64,000 bases of DNA from Actinomycetota bacterium (GTDB lineage Bacteria > Actinomycetota > Thermoleophilia > Solirubrobacterales > 70-9), in assembly GCA_018268675.1 (NCBI GenBank), contig JAFDWB010000093.1, positions 1-64,000 of the forward strand, in the 5' to 3' direction. A program made the position numbers and the translations under genes. Below, one piece after another: positions 1 to 8,484 of the stretch (positions within the stretch are counted from its first letter, which is position 1; every line of letters starts with the position of its first letter). Under the pieces are notes generated by a model. The model was not told where the DNA came from, did not search any database, and was given only the letters and a program-made list of their open reading frames with translations.

Positions 1-312
1 CTCCTCGACCGCGACCCGCACGCCGTCGGCCATGGTGCCGAGGAAGACGGTCAGCGCGTTGGTCACCGCAGCCATCTGGTAACCCTGCTCGGGCGGCCCG
101 CAGACGGCGACCGCGAAGTCGTAGGAGAGCGCGATGATCGGCGAGAAGGCGCGGTGGAGCAACCCGGTGGCGACGTGCTGGACCGAGTAGCGGAGCCGGT
201 TGGAGAGCACCGTCGCGGTGAAGCGATCGGTGTCGTAGAGGGCTTCGAACTCGGCGTCGCCGAGGTCGCGGAGGAGCGTCTTCGGGGCGCCGATGACGGT
301 GGTCTGCTCCAT
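1..312 (-). CDS. hyuB: Hydantoinase B/oxoprolinase family protein, N-terminal part (cut by window edge)
   Basis: Only the first 104 codons are present; the gene continues beyond the left edge. It starts at the ATG 312-310, behind a purine-rich ribosome site (AGGGGAGAGGGG) and 17 nt after the hyuA stop at 330, so it is the last visible member of the minus-strand run that begins at 7540. Its N-terminus nearly matches the complete HyuB at 2389-4356 (shared YDTDRFTATV and SVQHVATGLLHRAFSP blocks), so it is the second copy of a tandem hyuA-hyuB duplication. HyuB proteins pair with HyuA in ATP-dependent hydantoinases, 5-oxoprolinases or acetone/acetophenone carboxylases. The exact substrate cannot be told from this fragment. 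Confidence 0.88.
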   Translation of the reverse strand, partial: MEQTTVIGAPKTLLRDLGDAEFEALYDTDRFTATVLSNRLRYSVQHVATGLLHRAFSPIIALSYDFAVAVCGPPEQGYQMAAVTNALTVFLGTMADGVRVAVEE

Positions 313-329
313 GATCGTCCCCTCTCCCC

Positions 330-2387
330 TCAGCCTTGCTCGCCCGCGCGAGTGATGACGATCTCGCCGATGCCACCGACCGTCGCCACCTGGCCGATGC
401 CGACGTGGGTGGTCGAGAGCGGCTCGCGGATCACTGCCGGACCGTTGATGACGTCGCCGAGCCGCAGGTCGTCGCGGTCGTATTCGGCCGCCTCGATGTC
501 CTCGTCCTCGAGGTGATGGAGGGTGATGGAGCCGACCGGCTGGAGCGTCTCCCCGGCAGGCCTGCTGCCGGGCGGCGGGTACTCGACTTTCTCGGTCGGC
601 ACCACCGCGGTGAGCCGGAAGGTGACACCCTGCACCGGCATCCCTTCGAAGCGGTTGCCGGAGCGCTGCTCGTAGCCGTCGTGGAAGTTGGCGATCATCT
701 CTTCGACCGCGGCCGGGGTGATCTCGCCGCTCGGCGCTTTGATGAACGGGGTCTCCCAGACCTGGCCGACCAGCTGGCCGTCGAAGCTGCGGACGAATTC
801 GACGTTCTCGGCCTGACTGCCGAGCGCCTCCTTCATCGACTCTTCCATCCCCGCGTAGACGGCGCCGACCTCGTCGGCGGCCTCCGGGGTGAGGATCGTG
901 TAGACGCTGCGACTGTCGGCGTGGACCTGGTCGGCGCTGACCAGGCCGAGCGCCGAGAAGAGCCCGGGGTGCGGCGGCACGATCACGCTCTTCAACTGCA
1001 TCAGCTCGAGCAGCGCCGGCAGCATCATCGGCCCCGCCGCGCCGTAGGCGACCATCGAGTATTCGCGCGGGTCGACGCCATTCTTGACGACCACGTCGAA
1101 GATCCCCTCGGCGACGTTGTTGAGCGCCATTTTGTAGGCGAACCTGACCCGTTCCGAGAGGTCGGCCTGGGTGTCGAGCCCTTCGAAGGCCTGCTTCGAG
1201 AGCTCCGGGTCGAGCCGCGAGCGGCCGGCGGCGAACTTGGAGCCGTCGAGGATGCCGATCAGCAGGAAGGTGTCGGTGGTGGTCGGCGCGGTGCCACCGC
1301 GGCCGTAACAGGCCGGGCCCGGGTCGGCGCCGGCGCTCTCCGGCCCCACCTTGACCTCGCCGGTCGGCGTGATGCTGACGATCGAACCACCCCCTGCGCC
1401 GACGCTGATGATCTCGTTGGAGAGCGTATTGACGACCAGGTCATGCTCGAGCTCGAAGGTGGTGCTGACGTACGGCTCGCCCGCGGTGACGACGCTGATG
1501 TCGCAGGAGGTGCCGCCGACGTCGGCGCAGAGCAGGTTCGGCTGCTCGATCATCCGGCCCAGGTGGGCGCAGGCGACGGTGCCCGCCGCCGGCCCGGAGA
1601 AGACGATCCGCGAGGGCTGCTCCATCGCCACCCGGACCGGCGCCAGCATCGCCGCGCAGTCGGCGAAATTCAGCTCACCGCCGAAACCGAGATCGATGAG
1701 GCCGGCGTGCAGCCGCTCCGAGTAGGGGCCATAGATGATCTTCATCAGCACGTCGATCGTCGTGGTCGAGGCGCGCGAGTACTCGCGGGCAAGCGGCGAG
1801 ACCTCGCTCGAGATCGAGCAGGCGACGTCGCCCAGCTCCTCTCGCACCAGCTCGCGCAGCCGCGCCTCGTTGGAGCCGTCGACGTAGGCGTTGATCAGGC
1901 AGATCGCGACCCCTTCGACGTTGCACCGACCCAGCACCCGCAGCTGCTCGCGGGCCTGCTCCTCGTCGAGTGGGACGACGGTCGAGCCGTCGGCGCCGAG
2001 CCGCTCCTTGATCCCGCGGCGCAGGTAGCGGGGGACGATCGGCGCGGTGACGTCGCCGAACGAGCGCCGCCAGCCCGGATCCGTGTTCGCCTCGGCCGGT
2101 CGCCAGGCGCGCGCCATGTCGAGCACGTCGCGGTGACCGAGCGTGGTCAGGAAGCCGATCTTCGGCAGCCGCCGGGTGATGATCGCGTTGAGCCCGTGGG
2201 TGCTGGCGTGGTTGAAGGCCGAGGCGGCGTCGACGCCGACCTCGGCGGCGCCCTCGAGCACGCCCTTGTGGGTCTCGCTGACGTTGGTCGCCACCTTGAC
2301 CGTCTCGATCGCGCCGTCGCGGATCGCGACGATGTCCGTGAACGTGCCGCCGACGTCGACGCCGATCATGCCTGAGCCCTGAGCCAC
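330..2387 (-). CDS. hyuA: Hydantoinase A/oxoprolinase family protein (copy 1)
   Basis: ATP-binding subunit of a hydantoinase/oxoprolinase/acetone-carboxylase-type enzyme of 685 aa, the usual length for the family. The ASKHA-fold phosphate loops are visible: DVGGTFTD at residues 11-18 and DVGGTSCD near 289-296, then a glycine-rich GAGGGS and SAGADPGPACYGRGG near 351. The start is a GTG one base after the stop of the upstream hyuB; an in-frame ATG at residue 7 is the alternative. It should form a complex with the HyuB protein encoded next to it and phosphorylate or activate an amide, imide or ketone substrate. It is a close paralogue of the HyuA at 4353-6404, and their first 215 bases are almost identical. 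Confidence 0.9.
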   Translation of the reverse strand: MAQGSGMIGVDVGGTFTDIVAIRDGAIETVKVATNVSETHKGVLEGAAEVGVDAASAFNHASTHGLNAIITRRLPKIGFLTTLGHRDVLDMARAWRPAEANTDPGWRRSFGDVTAPIVPRYLRRGIKERLGADGSTVVPLDEEQAREQLRVLGRCNVEGVAICLINAYVDGSNEARLRELVREELGDVACSISSEVSPLAREYSRASTTTIDVLMKIIYGPYSERLHAGLIDLGFGGELNFADCAAMLAPVRVAMEQPSRIVFSGPAAGTVACAHLGRMIEQPNLLCADVGGTSCDISVVTAGEPYVSTTFELEHDLVVNTLSNEIISVGAGGGSIVSITPTGEVKVGPESAGADPGPACYGRGGTAPTTTDTFLLIGILDGSKFAAGRSRLDPELSKQAFEGLDTQADLSERVRFAYKMALNNVAEGIFDVVVKNGVDPREYSMVAYGAAGPMMLPALLELMQLKSVIVPPHPGLFSALGLVSADQVHADSRSVYTILTPEAADEVGAVYAGMEESMKEALGSQAENVEFVRSFDGQLVGQVWETPFIKAPSGEITPAAVEEMIANFHDGYEQRSGNRFEGMPVQGVTFRLTAVVPTEKVEYPPPGSRPAGETLQPVGSITLHHLEDEDIEAAEYDRDDLRLGDVINGPAVIREPLSTTHVGIGQVATVGGIGEIVITRAGEQG

Positions 2388-2388
2388 T

Positions 2389-4356
2389 TCACACCGTCCC
2401 TTTTCGCTGTTGAGTCTTTGCCTGAGCGCGCTCGGCGGCGGTCGCCGCGGCGTCCACCTCGAGCTTCTCGGGAGCCCGATGCGGGTCCCCCACGATCACC
2501 ACGCCGAAATCGCGCCGGGCGCCATCGAGCGTGACGTAGCCGTCGCGGACGTCGAGCTTGACCCGCTCCGGATCGCGCTCGAAGGGGTCGCCCCAGCCGC
2601 CGCCGGCGTTGGTGACATAGCGCCACATCGCCCCGGGCTGGGTCTGCCAGACGGGGCTGCTGCAGAAGTACGCGTACTCGCCCGCGGGATCGGGGACCTG
2701 GGTCGCGGGATCGAGGGTTCCCGCCACGGGCACCGCCTCGGCGTAGACGGCGGGGTCGGTATCGACGAAGATCCCGCGGCCGCCGACCTCGCGCCCGTCG
2801 CGGCCGAAGATCCAGACACCGCCCCCGGCCCCGTCGGCGCCGCCCGCGACGCCCACTCCCGGCCGGTGACGGAACCGGAGTGGCGTCGTCTCGTGCTCGG
2901 CGGGCGCCGTCCACATGATGTCCTTGAGTACACCCGGGCCGCCACGATTGAAGCCGACGCCACCGGTGTCGGGCACGTATTCGCGCCGCAGGATCATCAG
3001 CGGGAAGCCGAGCTCGAGCAGCTCCGAGGGCGGCGCCATGAAGTTGAGCAGGTAGCTGCAAGAGTGACCGTCGGCGTCGCCCGCCTTCGAGGCGCCCCAG
3101 GGGCCGGTCTCGCCTCCGGCAACCGCACTGGCGGCCCAGGGCGTGCCGTCGGGGGTCGTCCCGTAACCGTTGTGGTGGCAGAGCGTCCCGTAATCGCCGC
3201 CGATCGCATCCTCGCCAAGCGCGTTGGCCAGCGCCCGGATCAGCACGGTCATGATCAGGTTGGTGACTTCCATGTAGAAGAAGATCCCGCCTTCGGGTGG
3301 CAGCGCCGTGGTGATCGTCCCGGCGGGCAGCACCAGGTCGAATTCGCGGAAGGTGCCGGAGGTGAAGTCGCTCTCCGGATCGAGCAGGATCTTCAGGCCG
3401 ACGCCGATCGCCGTCTTCGCGTCGAGCGCGCCGCCGTTGATACAGGTCCGCGCCTGGCGCGAGGAGCCGCTGAAGTCGGCCTCGAGGCGCGATCCCCGCT
3501 TGCGCAGGACGATCCTCACCCGATACTCCTCGTCGGCGTCGATCCCGTCGGCGTCGATCGAGTCGACGCCTTCGTAGTCGCCGTCGGGGATCGAGGCGAG
3601 CGCCGTCCGCATCGCCTCCGCCGAACCGTCGCAGAGGTAGCGCAGGGTGCCGAGGAAGGCATCGATCCCGTAGCGGTCGATGCTCTCCTGGATCAACTGC
3701 TCGCCGAGCTCGCAGCAGCCCTGCGTCGTCTTCAGGTCGGGCAGCAACTGCTGGGCGAGGCGGACGTTGTCGAAGATCATGCTGAAGGTCTCGCGCACCG
3801 GCTCGCCGCCGGCGTAGAGGAGGCGGGGACTGATCACCAGCCCGTTCTCGTAGGAGTTCCGCTTGCGCCCCGAGAAGCCACCGGGGGCGATTCCGCCGAC
3901 GTCGGTCTGGTGCGAGCGGATCACCATGAAGCAGGCGGTCCGGCCGTCGCGGAAGACCGGGCGGATGAAGCAAACGTCGTTCGGGTGGTTGCCCATCCGG
4001 CTCGGGTCGTTGCAGATCAGGAGGTCGCCGGGCTTCAGGTTCTCGATCCCGTACTCCTCGACCGCGACCCGCACGCCGTCGGCCATGGTGCCGAGGAAGA
4101 CGGTGAGCCCGTCGGTGACGGCGGCCATCTGGTACCCCTGCTCGGGCGGTCCGCAGATCGCCGCGGCGAAATCGTAGGCGAGCGCGATGATCGGCGAGAA
4201 GGCGCGGTGGAGCAACCCGGTGGCGACGTGCTGGACCGAGTAGCGGAGCCGGTTGGAGAACACCGTCGCGGTGAAGCGATCGGTGTCGTAGAGCGCCCCG
4301 AAGGCGTCCTCGTCGAGGTCGCGCAGCAGAGTGGGTGCGGCGACGGTGGTGGTCAT
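2389..4356 (-). CDS. hyuB: Hydantoinase B/oxoprolinase family protein (complete copy)
   Basis: Second subunit of the hydantoinase/oxoprolinase/carboxylase-type enzyme, 655 aa. The family block HQTDVGGIAPGGFSG lies near residues 148-162, and a glycine-rich C-terminal part (GGAGGGVWIFGRDG-type) is typical. The ATG start overlaps the stop of the upstream hyuA as ATGA (4356-4353), so the subunits are translationally coupled. The stop sits one base before the GTG of the next hyuA. HyuB is normally the catalytic partner that completes ring opening or carboxylation with HyuA. Substrate candidates are hydantoins, lactams, imides or ketones; the neighbouring RutA-like monooxygenase favours an N-heterocycle, which is inference. 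Confidence 0.9.
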   Translation of the reverse strand: MTTTVAAPTLLRDLDEDAFGALYDTDRFTATVFSNRLRYSVQHVATGLLHRAFSPIIALAYDFAAAICGPPEQGYQMAAVTDGLTVFLGTMADGVRVAVEEYGIENLKPGDLLICNDPSRMGNHPNDVCFIRPVFRDGRTACFMVIRSHQTDVGGIAPGGFSGRKRNSYENGLVISPRLLYAGGEPVRETFSMIFDNVRLAQQLLPDLKTTQGCCELGEQLIQESIDRYGIDAFLGTLRYLCDGSAEAMRTALASIPDGDYEGVDSIDADGIDADEEYRVRIVLRKRGSRLEADFSGSSRQARTCINGGALDAKTAIGVGLKILLDPESDFTSGTFREFDLVLPAGTITTALPPEGGIFFYMEVTNLIMTVLIRALANALGEDAIGGDYGTLCHHNGYGTTPDGTPWAASAVAGGETGPWGASKAGDADGHSCSYLLNFMAPPSELLELGFPLMILRREYVPDTGGVGFNRGGPGVLKDIMWTAPAEHETTPLRFRHRPGVGVAGGADGAGGGVWIFGRDGREVGGRGIFVDTDPAVYAEAVPVAGTLDPATQVPDPAGEYAYFCSSPVWQTQPGAMWRYVTNAGGGWGDPFERDPERVKLDVRDGYVTLDGARRDFGVVIVGDPHRAPEKLEVDAAATAAERAQAKTQQRKGTV

Positions 4357-6404
4357 CGGGCCTCCCTGCGGGTGATCACGATCTCGCCGACGCCGCCGAC
4401 CGTCGCCACCTGGCCGACCCCGACGAAGGTGGTCGAGAGTGGCTCGCGGATCACCGCCGGGCCGCTGACGACATCGCCCAGCGCAAGCGCCTCACGCTGG
4501 TACTCCTGCGCCTCGATGTCCTCGTCGTCGAGGTAGCGCAGCGTGATCGTTCCGCTCGGCGACGGTGCGGCGCCGGAGCCGGCCGCCGGAGACGGGTACT
4601 CGACCTTCTCGGTCGGCACCACCGCGGTGAGCCGGAAGGTCACGCCCTGCACGGGCATCCCCTCGAAGCGGTTGCCCGAGCGCTGCTCGTAGCCGTCGTG
4701 GAAGTTGGTGATCATCTCCTCCACCGCCGCCGCGTCGATCGCGCCACCGGGGGCCTTGATGAACGGGGTCTCCCAGACCTGGCCGACCAGCTGGCCGTCG
4801 AAGCTGCGGAGGAATTCGACCTGATCGGCGTCGGCGCCGAGGGTCCGTCGCAGCGAAGCCTCCATCGCGACGTAGACCGCGTCGATCTCCGTGGCCGCCT
4901 CGGGCCCGAGGATCGTGTAGACGCTGCGGCTCTCGGCGTGCGTCTGATCGGCGCTGACGAGGCCGAGCGCCGAGAAGAGACCTGGGTGCGGCGGCACGAT
5001 CACGCTCTTCAGCCGCATGCTGTCGAGCAACGCGGGCAGCATCATCGGCCCGGCGGCGCCGTAGGCGACCATCGAGTACTCGCGCGGGTCGACACCGTTC
5101 TTGACGACCACGTCGAAGATCCCCTCGGCGACGTTGTTGAGCGCCATCTTGTAGGCGTTGCGGACCCGCTCGTCAAAGCCGAACCCCGTCTCCAGCCCTT
5201 CGAAGGCCTGCTTCGAGAGCTCCGGGTCGAGCCGCGAGCGGCCGGCGGCGAACTTGGCGCCGTCGAGGATGCCGATCAGCAGGAAGGTGTCGGTGGTGGT
5301 CGGCGCGGTGCCGCCGCGGCCGTAACAGGCCGGGCCCGGGTCGGCGCCGGCGCTCTGCGGTCCGACCTGCAGCTCACCGGTGTCGGTGATCCAGACGATG
5401 CTGCCCCCGCCCGCGCCGACGCTGGCGATCTCGTTGGAGAGCGTGTTGACGACGAGATCGTGCTCGAGCTCGAAGGTGGTGTTGACGAAAGGCTCGCCAC
5501 CGACCACGACGCTGATGTCGCAGGAGGTGCCGCCGACGTCGGCGCAGAGCAGGTTCGGCTGCTCGATCATCTGGCCCAGGTGGGCGCAGGCGACGGTGCC
5601 CGCCGCCGGCCCGGAGAAGACGATCCGCGAGGGCTGCTCCATCGCCGTCTCGACCGGCGCCAGCATCGCCGCGCAGTCGGCGAAATTCAGCTCGCCCTCG
5701 AAGCCGAGCTCGGTGAGGCCGGCCTGCAGGCGCTCCGAGTAGGGGCCGTAGATGATCTTCATCAGCACGTCGATCGTCGTGGTGGTCGCGCGCGGGTGCT
5801 CGCGGGCGAGCGGCGAGACCTCGCTTGAGAGCGAGCAGGCGACGTCGCCCAGCTCCGCGGCGATCAGCTCGCCGAGCCGGCGCTCGTGGCGGCCGTCGAC
5901 GTAGGCGTTCAGCAGGCAGACGGCGACGCCCTCGACCCCACAGTCGGCCAGGATCCCCAGTTCTTCACGCGCCTGGTCCTCGTCGAGCGGGACCAGCACC
6001 GAGCCGTCGGCGGCGATCCGCTCGACCACCGTGCGGCGCAGGTAGCGCGGCACCAACGCCCGCCCGGAGGCGTCGCCGAAGCTGCGCCGCCAGTGCGGGT
6101 CGGTCTGGCCCGCCCGCGGCCGCCAGGCGTTCGCCATGTCGAGCATGTCCCGATGGCCGAAGCTGGTGACGAAAGCAATCTTCGGCAGCCGCCGGGTGAT
6201 GATCGCGTTGAGCCCGTGGGTGCTGGCGTGGTTGAAGGCCGAGGCGGCGTCGACGCCGACCTCGGCGGCGCCCTCGAGCACCCCCTTGTGGGTCTCGGTG
6301 ACGTTGGTCGCCACCTTCACGGTCTCGATCGCCCCGTCGCGGATCGCGACGATGTCCGTGAACGTGCCGCCGACGTCGACGCCGATCATGCCTGACGGAC
6401 TCAC
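4353..6404 (-). CDS. hyuA: Hydantoinase A/oxoprolinase family protein (copy 2)
   Basis: 683-aa HyuA paralogue of the gene at 330-2387, with the same DVGGTFTD and DVGGTSCD nucleotide-binding loops and SAGADPGPACYGRGG block. The GTG start at 6404 overlaps the TGA of the upstream monooxygenase as GTGA; an internal ATG five codons later (6389) is the alternative. It is encoded directly before the complete hyuB and coupled to it. Divergence from copy 1 is moderate in the middle and very low over the first 215 bases. Two HyuA subunits in one transcript could give isoenzymes with different substrate ranges or simply higher dosage. Confidence 0.9.
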   Translation of the reverse strand: MSPSGMIGVDVGGTFTDIVAIRDGAIETVKVATNVTETHKGVLEGAAEVGVDAASAFNHASTHGLNAIITRRLPKIAFVTSFGHRDMLDMANAWRPRAGQTDPHWRRSFGDASGRALVPRYLRRTVVERIAADGSVLVPLDEDQAREELGILADCGVEGVAVCLLNAYVDGRHERRLGELIAAELGDVACSLSSEVSPLAREHPRATTTTIDVLMKIIYGPYSERLQAGLTELGFEGELNFADCAAMLAPVETAMEQPSRIVFSGPAAGTVACAHLGQMIEQPNLLCADVGGTSCDISVVVGGEPFVNTTFELEHDLVVNTLSNEIASVGAGGGSIVWITDTGELQVGPQSAGADPGPACYGRGGTAPTTTDTFLLIGILDGAKFAAGRSRLDPELSKQAFEGLETGFGFDERVRNAYKMALNNVAEGIFDVVVKNGVDPREYSMVAYGAAGPMMLPALLDSMRLKSVIVPPHPGLFSALGLVSADQTHAESRSVYTILGPEAATEIDAVYVAMEASLRRTLGADADQVEFLRSFDGQLVGQVWETPFIKAPGGAIDAAAVEEMITNFHDGYEQRSGNRFEGMPVQGVTFRLTAVVPTEKVEYPSPAAGSGAAPSPSGTITLRYLDDEDIEAQEYQREALALGDVVSGPAVIREPLSTTFVGVGQVATVGGVGEIVITRREAR

Positions 6405-7540
6405 GCCCGCACCCCGATCGGTAGCCGCAGGCCGCGCTCCTCGAGCCGCGGCAGGACCGTCTCGGCGAAGGCGCCGAGCTCGGCCTCGTAGTCGAGGAAG
6501 GCCAGCATCACCCCGTCGAGCCCGATCTCGCTCAGCTCGGCGAGGCCCTCGGCGACCTGATCGGGCGTGCCGACCAGTTGCCGGGCGCCCATCCCGAGGA
6601 TCGCCTTGTCCTCGGCCTCGCGGATGAAGTCGTCGCTCAGTGACTCGCTGCCGAGGCCGAACTCGGTGAGGTAGCTGCGGGCCGCGGCGCGGTCGCCGCG
6701 GGCGATGATGTCCGTGGCGACCCGGCGGGCCTCGGCCTCGCTCTCGCGGCAGACGACGAAGCCGATCCCCATGAAGCTGAGCTCTCGCTGATATTTGTCG
6801 CGGGCGTGGGCGCGCGCCTTCTCGATATAGGCGCGACCGGTCTCCAAGGACTCGACGTGGACGAAGTTGACGTCGGCGTCGCGGGCGGCGAAATCCATCC
6901 CGGCGGCGGAGTTACCAGCGTTGATCAACATCGGATACTGGTCCTGCCAAGGCTTCGGGTGAGCCTGTACTTCGCTGAGCTGGAAGTACTCGCCGTCGAA
7001 GTCGAAGGGCTCCTCCTCGGTCCAGATCCGCCGCACGATCTCCATCCACTCGGCGCCGTAGCGGTAACGGTCGTCGTGCTCGCGCATCGAGGTGCCGAAC
7101 ATCGTCATGTCCGGCGCGAACCACCCCATCACCGCGTTGAAGGCGTAACGCCCATGGGCGATGTGGTCGATCGTGACGCACTGCTTGGCGGCCGCCACCG
7201 GGTGGGTCAGCGGTAGGTGCAGCGTCGAGACGACGCTGATCCGTTCGGTGCCTGCAGCGATCCCTGCGGCCCAGGTCATTGTCTCGAAGGAGTGGCGGAA
7301 GGGGTCGGTGTCGCCGCCCAGGCCGCGCCAGCGGGCGATCGGGATCAGCAGGTCCATCCCGATCCGGTCGGCCATCCGGGCGATCTCCAGGGTTTCGTCC
7401 CAAGATGCGCTGAAGCCGGTCTCGGCCGTGGTCAGCGAGAGCCCGTTGGTGCAGTTGAAACCGAACAGGCCGAGCTTCAGCCGATGCCCCGCACCGAGCA
7501 TCGCGCGGCCGCCCGGAACCGTTTCCGCAGCTGTCGTCAC
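6401..7540 (-). CDS. RutA/SfnG-like LLM-class flavin-dependent monooxygenase
   Basis: 379-aa luciferase-like monooxygenase of the two-component, reduced-FMN type, resembling pyrimidine monooxygenase RutA and dimethylsulfone monooxygenase SfnG. Diagnostic blocks are KLGLFGFNC near the N-terminus, ETMTWAAGIAA, an AAKQCVTIDHIAHGRYAFN strand, the MGWFAPDM loop and EHDDRYRYGAEWM. The start is a GTG at 7540, because the upstream ATG at 7556 hits a stop after six codons. It is the first gene of the hyuABAB operon, with a GTGA overlap into hyuA. A TAGATT box at 7613-7608 is a possible -10. The enzyme likely adds oxygen to a ring or C-N/C-S bond; a flavin reductase must be supplied from elsewhere. Paralogues lie at 20202 and 36204. 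Confidence 0.88.
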   Translation of the reverse strand: MTTAAETVPGGRAMLGAGHRLKLGLFGFNCTNGLSLTTAETGFSASWDETLEIARMADRIGMDLLIPIARWRGLGGDTDPFRHSFETMTWAAGIAAGTERISVVSTLHLPLTHPVAAAKQCVTIDHIAHGRYAFNAVMGWFAPDMTMFGTSMREHDDRYRYGAEWMEIVRRIWTEEEPFDFDGEYFQLSEVQAHPKPWQDQYPMLINAGNSAAGMDFAARDADVNFVHVESLETGRAYIEKARAHARDKYQRELSFMGIGFVVCRESEAEARRVATDIIARGDRAAARSYLTEFGLGSESLSDDFIREAEDKAILGMGARQLVGTPDQVAEGLAELSEIGLDGVMLAFLDYEAELGAFAETVLPRLEERGLRLPIGVRA

Positions 7541-7668
7541 CTCGGCCTCGTTCCCATCTCTTTTCCTCCGTCAAAGGGCCTCCGGCCTCCCGGGCCGAAG
7601 CCTCATAAATCTAACACAGACCAGAATTATTAGGATACGACCTGGCCAATCACTTTTAGGGAGCAGAA

Positions 7669-8154
7669 ATGAGCCATTCCTCGGATAGAACTTCGAGCAG
7701 AGACCGGGACGAGATCAGCGACCTCCTGATCCATTACGCCTACTGCATCGACACCCGTCAGACCGATCGGCTGGCCGAGGTCTTCGCCGCCGACGTGGTC
7801 ACCAACTACGGCTACGGCGAGGGTGGCGAATGGATTGGCGCCGAGATGCTGATCGCCGGCATCGGCGAGCAGGTCGCGAGCTTCGAGGCGACCGCCCACA
7901 TGATCACCAACATCCGCATCTCCCTCGCCGGCGACACCGCCTCGAGCACCTGTTACGTGACCGGCTGGCACTGGGTGAAGGAGGGCGACACCGACCCCGA
8001 GCGCGGTGCCGACTTCCTCTTCACCGCCGCGTACGTCGACGATCTTCGTCGCGAATCGGCGGGGTGGCGGATCAGCCGCCGCCGGGTGCGCCGTCTCGGC
8101 CCCTCGGCGCTGACGCTCGGCTCGCTCCCGGACTACATGCGCCCCCAGGAATAG
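7669..8154 (+). CDS. SnoaL-like/NTF2-fold protein
   Basis: 161-aa protein of the SnoaL-like (NTF2-fold) group common in aromatic, terpenoid and steroid catabolic clusters. The pattern EISDLLIHYAYCIDTRQTDRL, then a beta-rich core (TAHMITNIRISL, STCYVTGWHW) and a C-terminal GWRISRRRVRR strand, is typical. Family members are lyases, isomerases, dehydratases or non-catalytic subunits, so the reaction is unknown. The ATG is preceded by AGGGAG. The gene is divergent from the hyu operon, and the 128-bp gap carries AT-rich boxes that could serve both directions (TAGATT on minus, TTAGGAT on plus). It converges on the zinc-ribbon gene at 8172. Confidence 0.8.
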   Translation: MSHSSDRTSSRDRDEISDLLIHYAYCIDTRQTDRLAEVFAADVVTNYGYGEGGEWIGAEMLIAGIGEQVASFEATAHMITNIRISLAGDTASSTCYVTGWHWVKEGDTDPERGADFLFTAAYVDDLRRESAGWRISRRRVRRLGPSALTLGSLPDYMRPQE

Positions 8155-8171
8155 GGGCGCGCCACGCGACC

Positions 8172-8396
8172 TCAGACGAGGTCGGAAAGAAGTTCGATCG
8201 GGCCCAGCTTGGGGCCCGGCTCGCGCGAGACGGAGTGGAGGCAGTTCGCGCACTTGACGACGTCGAACCAACCGCCCTCGGAGAGGACGGGGTAGCGCTC
8301 GAGCCGCGCCTCGCCACAGGCTGGGCAACTGCCCTCGACCGGCTCGCGTTCGACCGACAACGTCGGTTCGGTCGGGCGGGCGTGGGGGATGGTCAT
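8172..8396 (-). CDS. Small zinc-ribbon protein
   Basis: 74-aa protein with two CxxC knuckles, CPAC and CANC, about 22 residues apart, which should bind one zinc. Good SD (GAGGAG) 8 nt before the ATG supports a real gene despite its size. I do not recognise a named family with confidence. Small Cys4 proteins occur as third subunits or assembly factors of acetone/acetophenone-carboxylase-type HyuAB enzymes and as regulators, so a link to the nearby hyu genes is possible but unproved. It lies downstream of the ABC binding-protein gene on the same strand, separated from it by a strong GC hairpin at 8433-8456. Confidence 0.7.
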   Translation of the reverse strand: MTIPHARPTEPTLSVEREPVEGSCPACGEARLERYPVLSEGGWFDVVKCANCLHSVSREPGPKLGPIELLSDLV

Positions 8397-8432
8397 CTTG
8401 GATCTCCTCTTTCGGGTCGGGCATCCGGAGAC

Positions 8433-8456
8433 GGGGCGGGCCTCAGTGCCCGCCCC
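8433..8456 (-). terminator. GC-rich hairpin between binding-protein and zinc-ribbon genes
   Basis: Perfect 9-bp stem GGGGCGGGC / GCCCGCCCC around the 6-nt loop CTCAGT. It lies in the 88-bp gap after the ABC binding-protein stop (8485) and before the zinc-ribbon start (8396). No T-run follows on the minus strand, so it may be a weak terminator, an attenuator or a 3'-end stabiliser that lets the binding protein be made in excess. Confidence 0.45.
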
Positions 8457-8484
8457 CCGTTCCGGAACTTTGATCCGGAGTGGC

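Noticed and set aside
336-4536. Very long plus-strand open frames (about 680-710 codons) antisense to the hyuA and hyuB genes
   Set aside because: They are rich in Arg, Asp, Val and Gly with no recognisable domain, lie exactly opposite well-recognised proteins, and arise because stop codons are rare in high-GC antisense frames.
7630-8424. 264-codon minus-strand frame across the SnoaL-like and zinc-ribbon genes
   Set aside because: It runs through two recognised genes in other frames and has no domain of its own.
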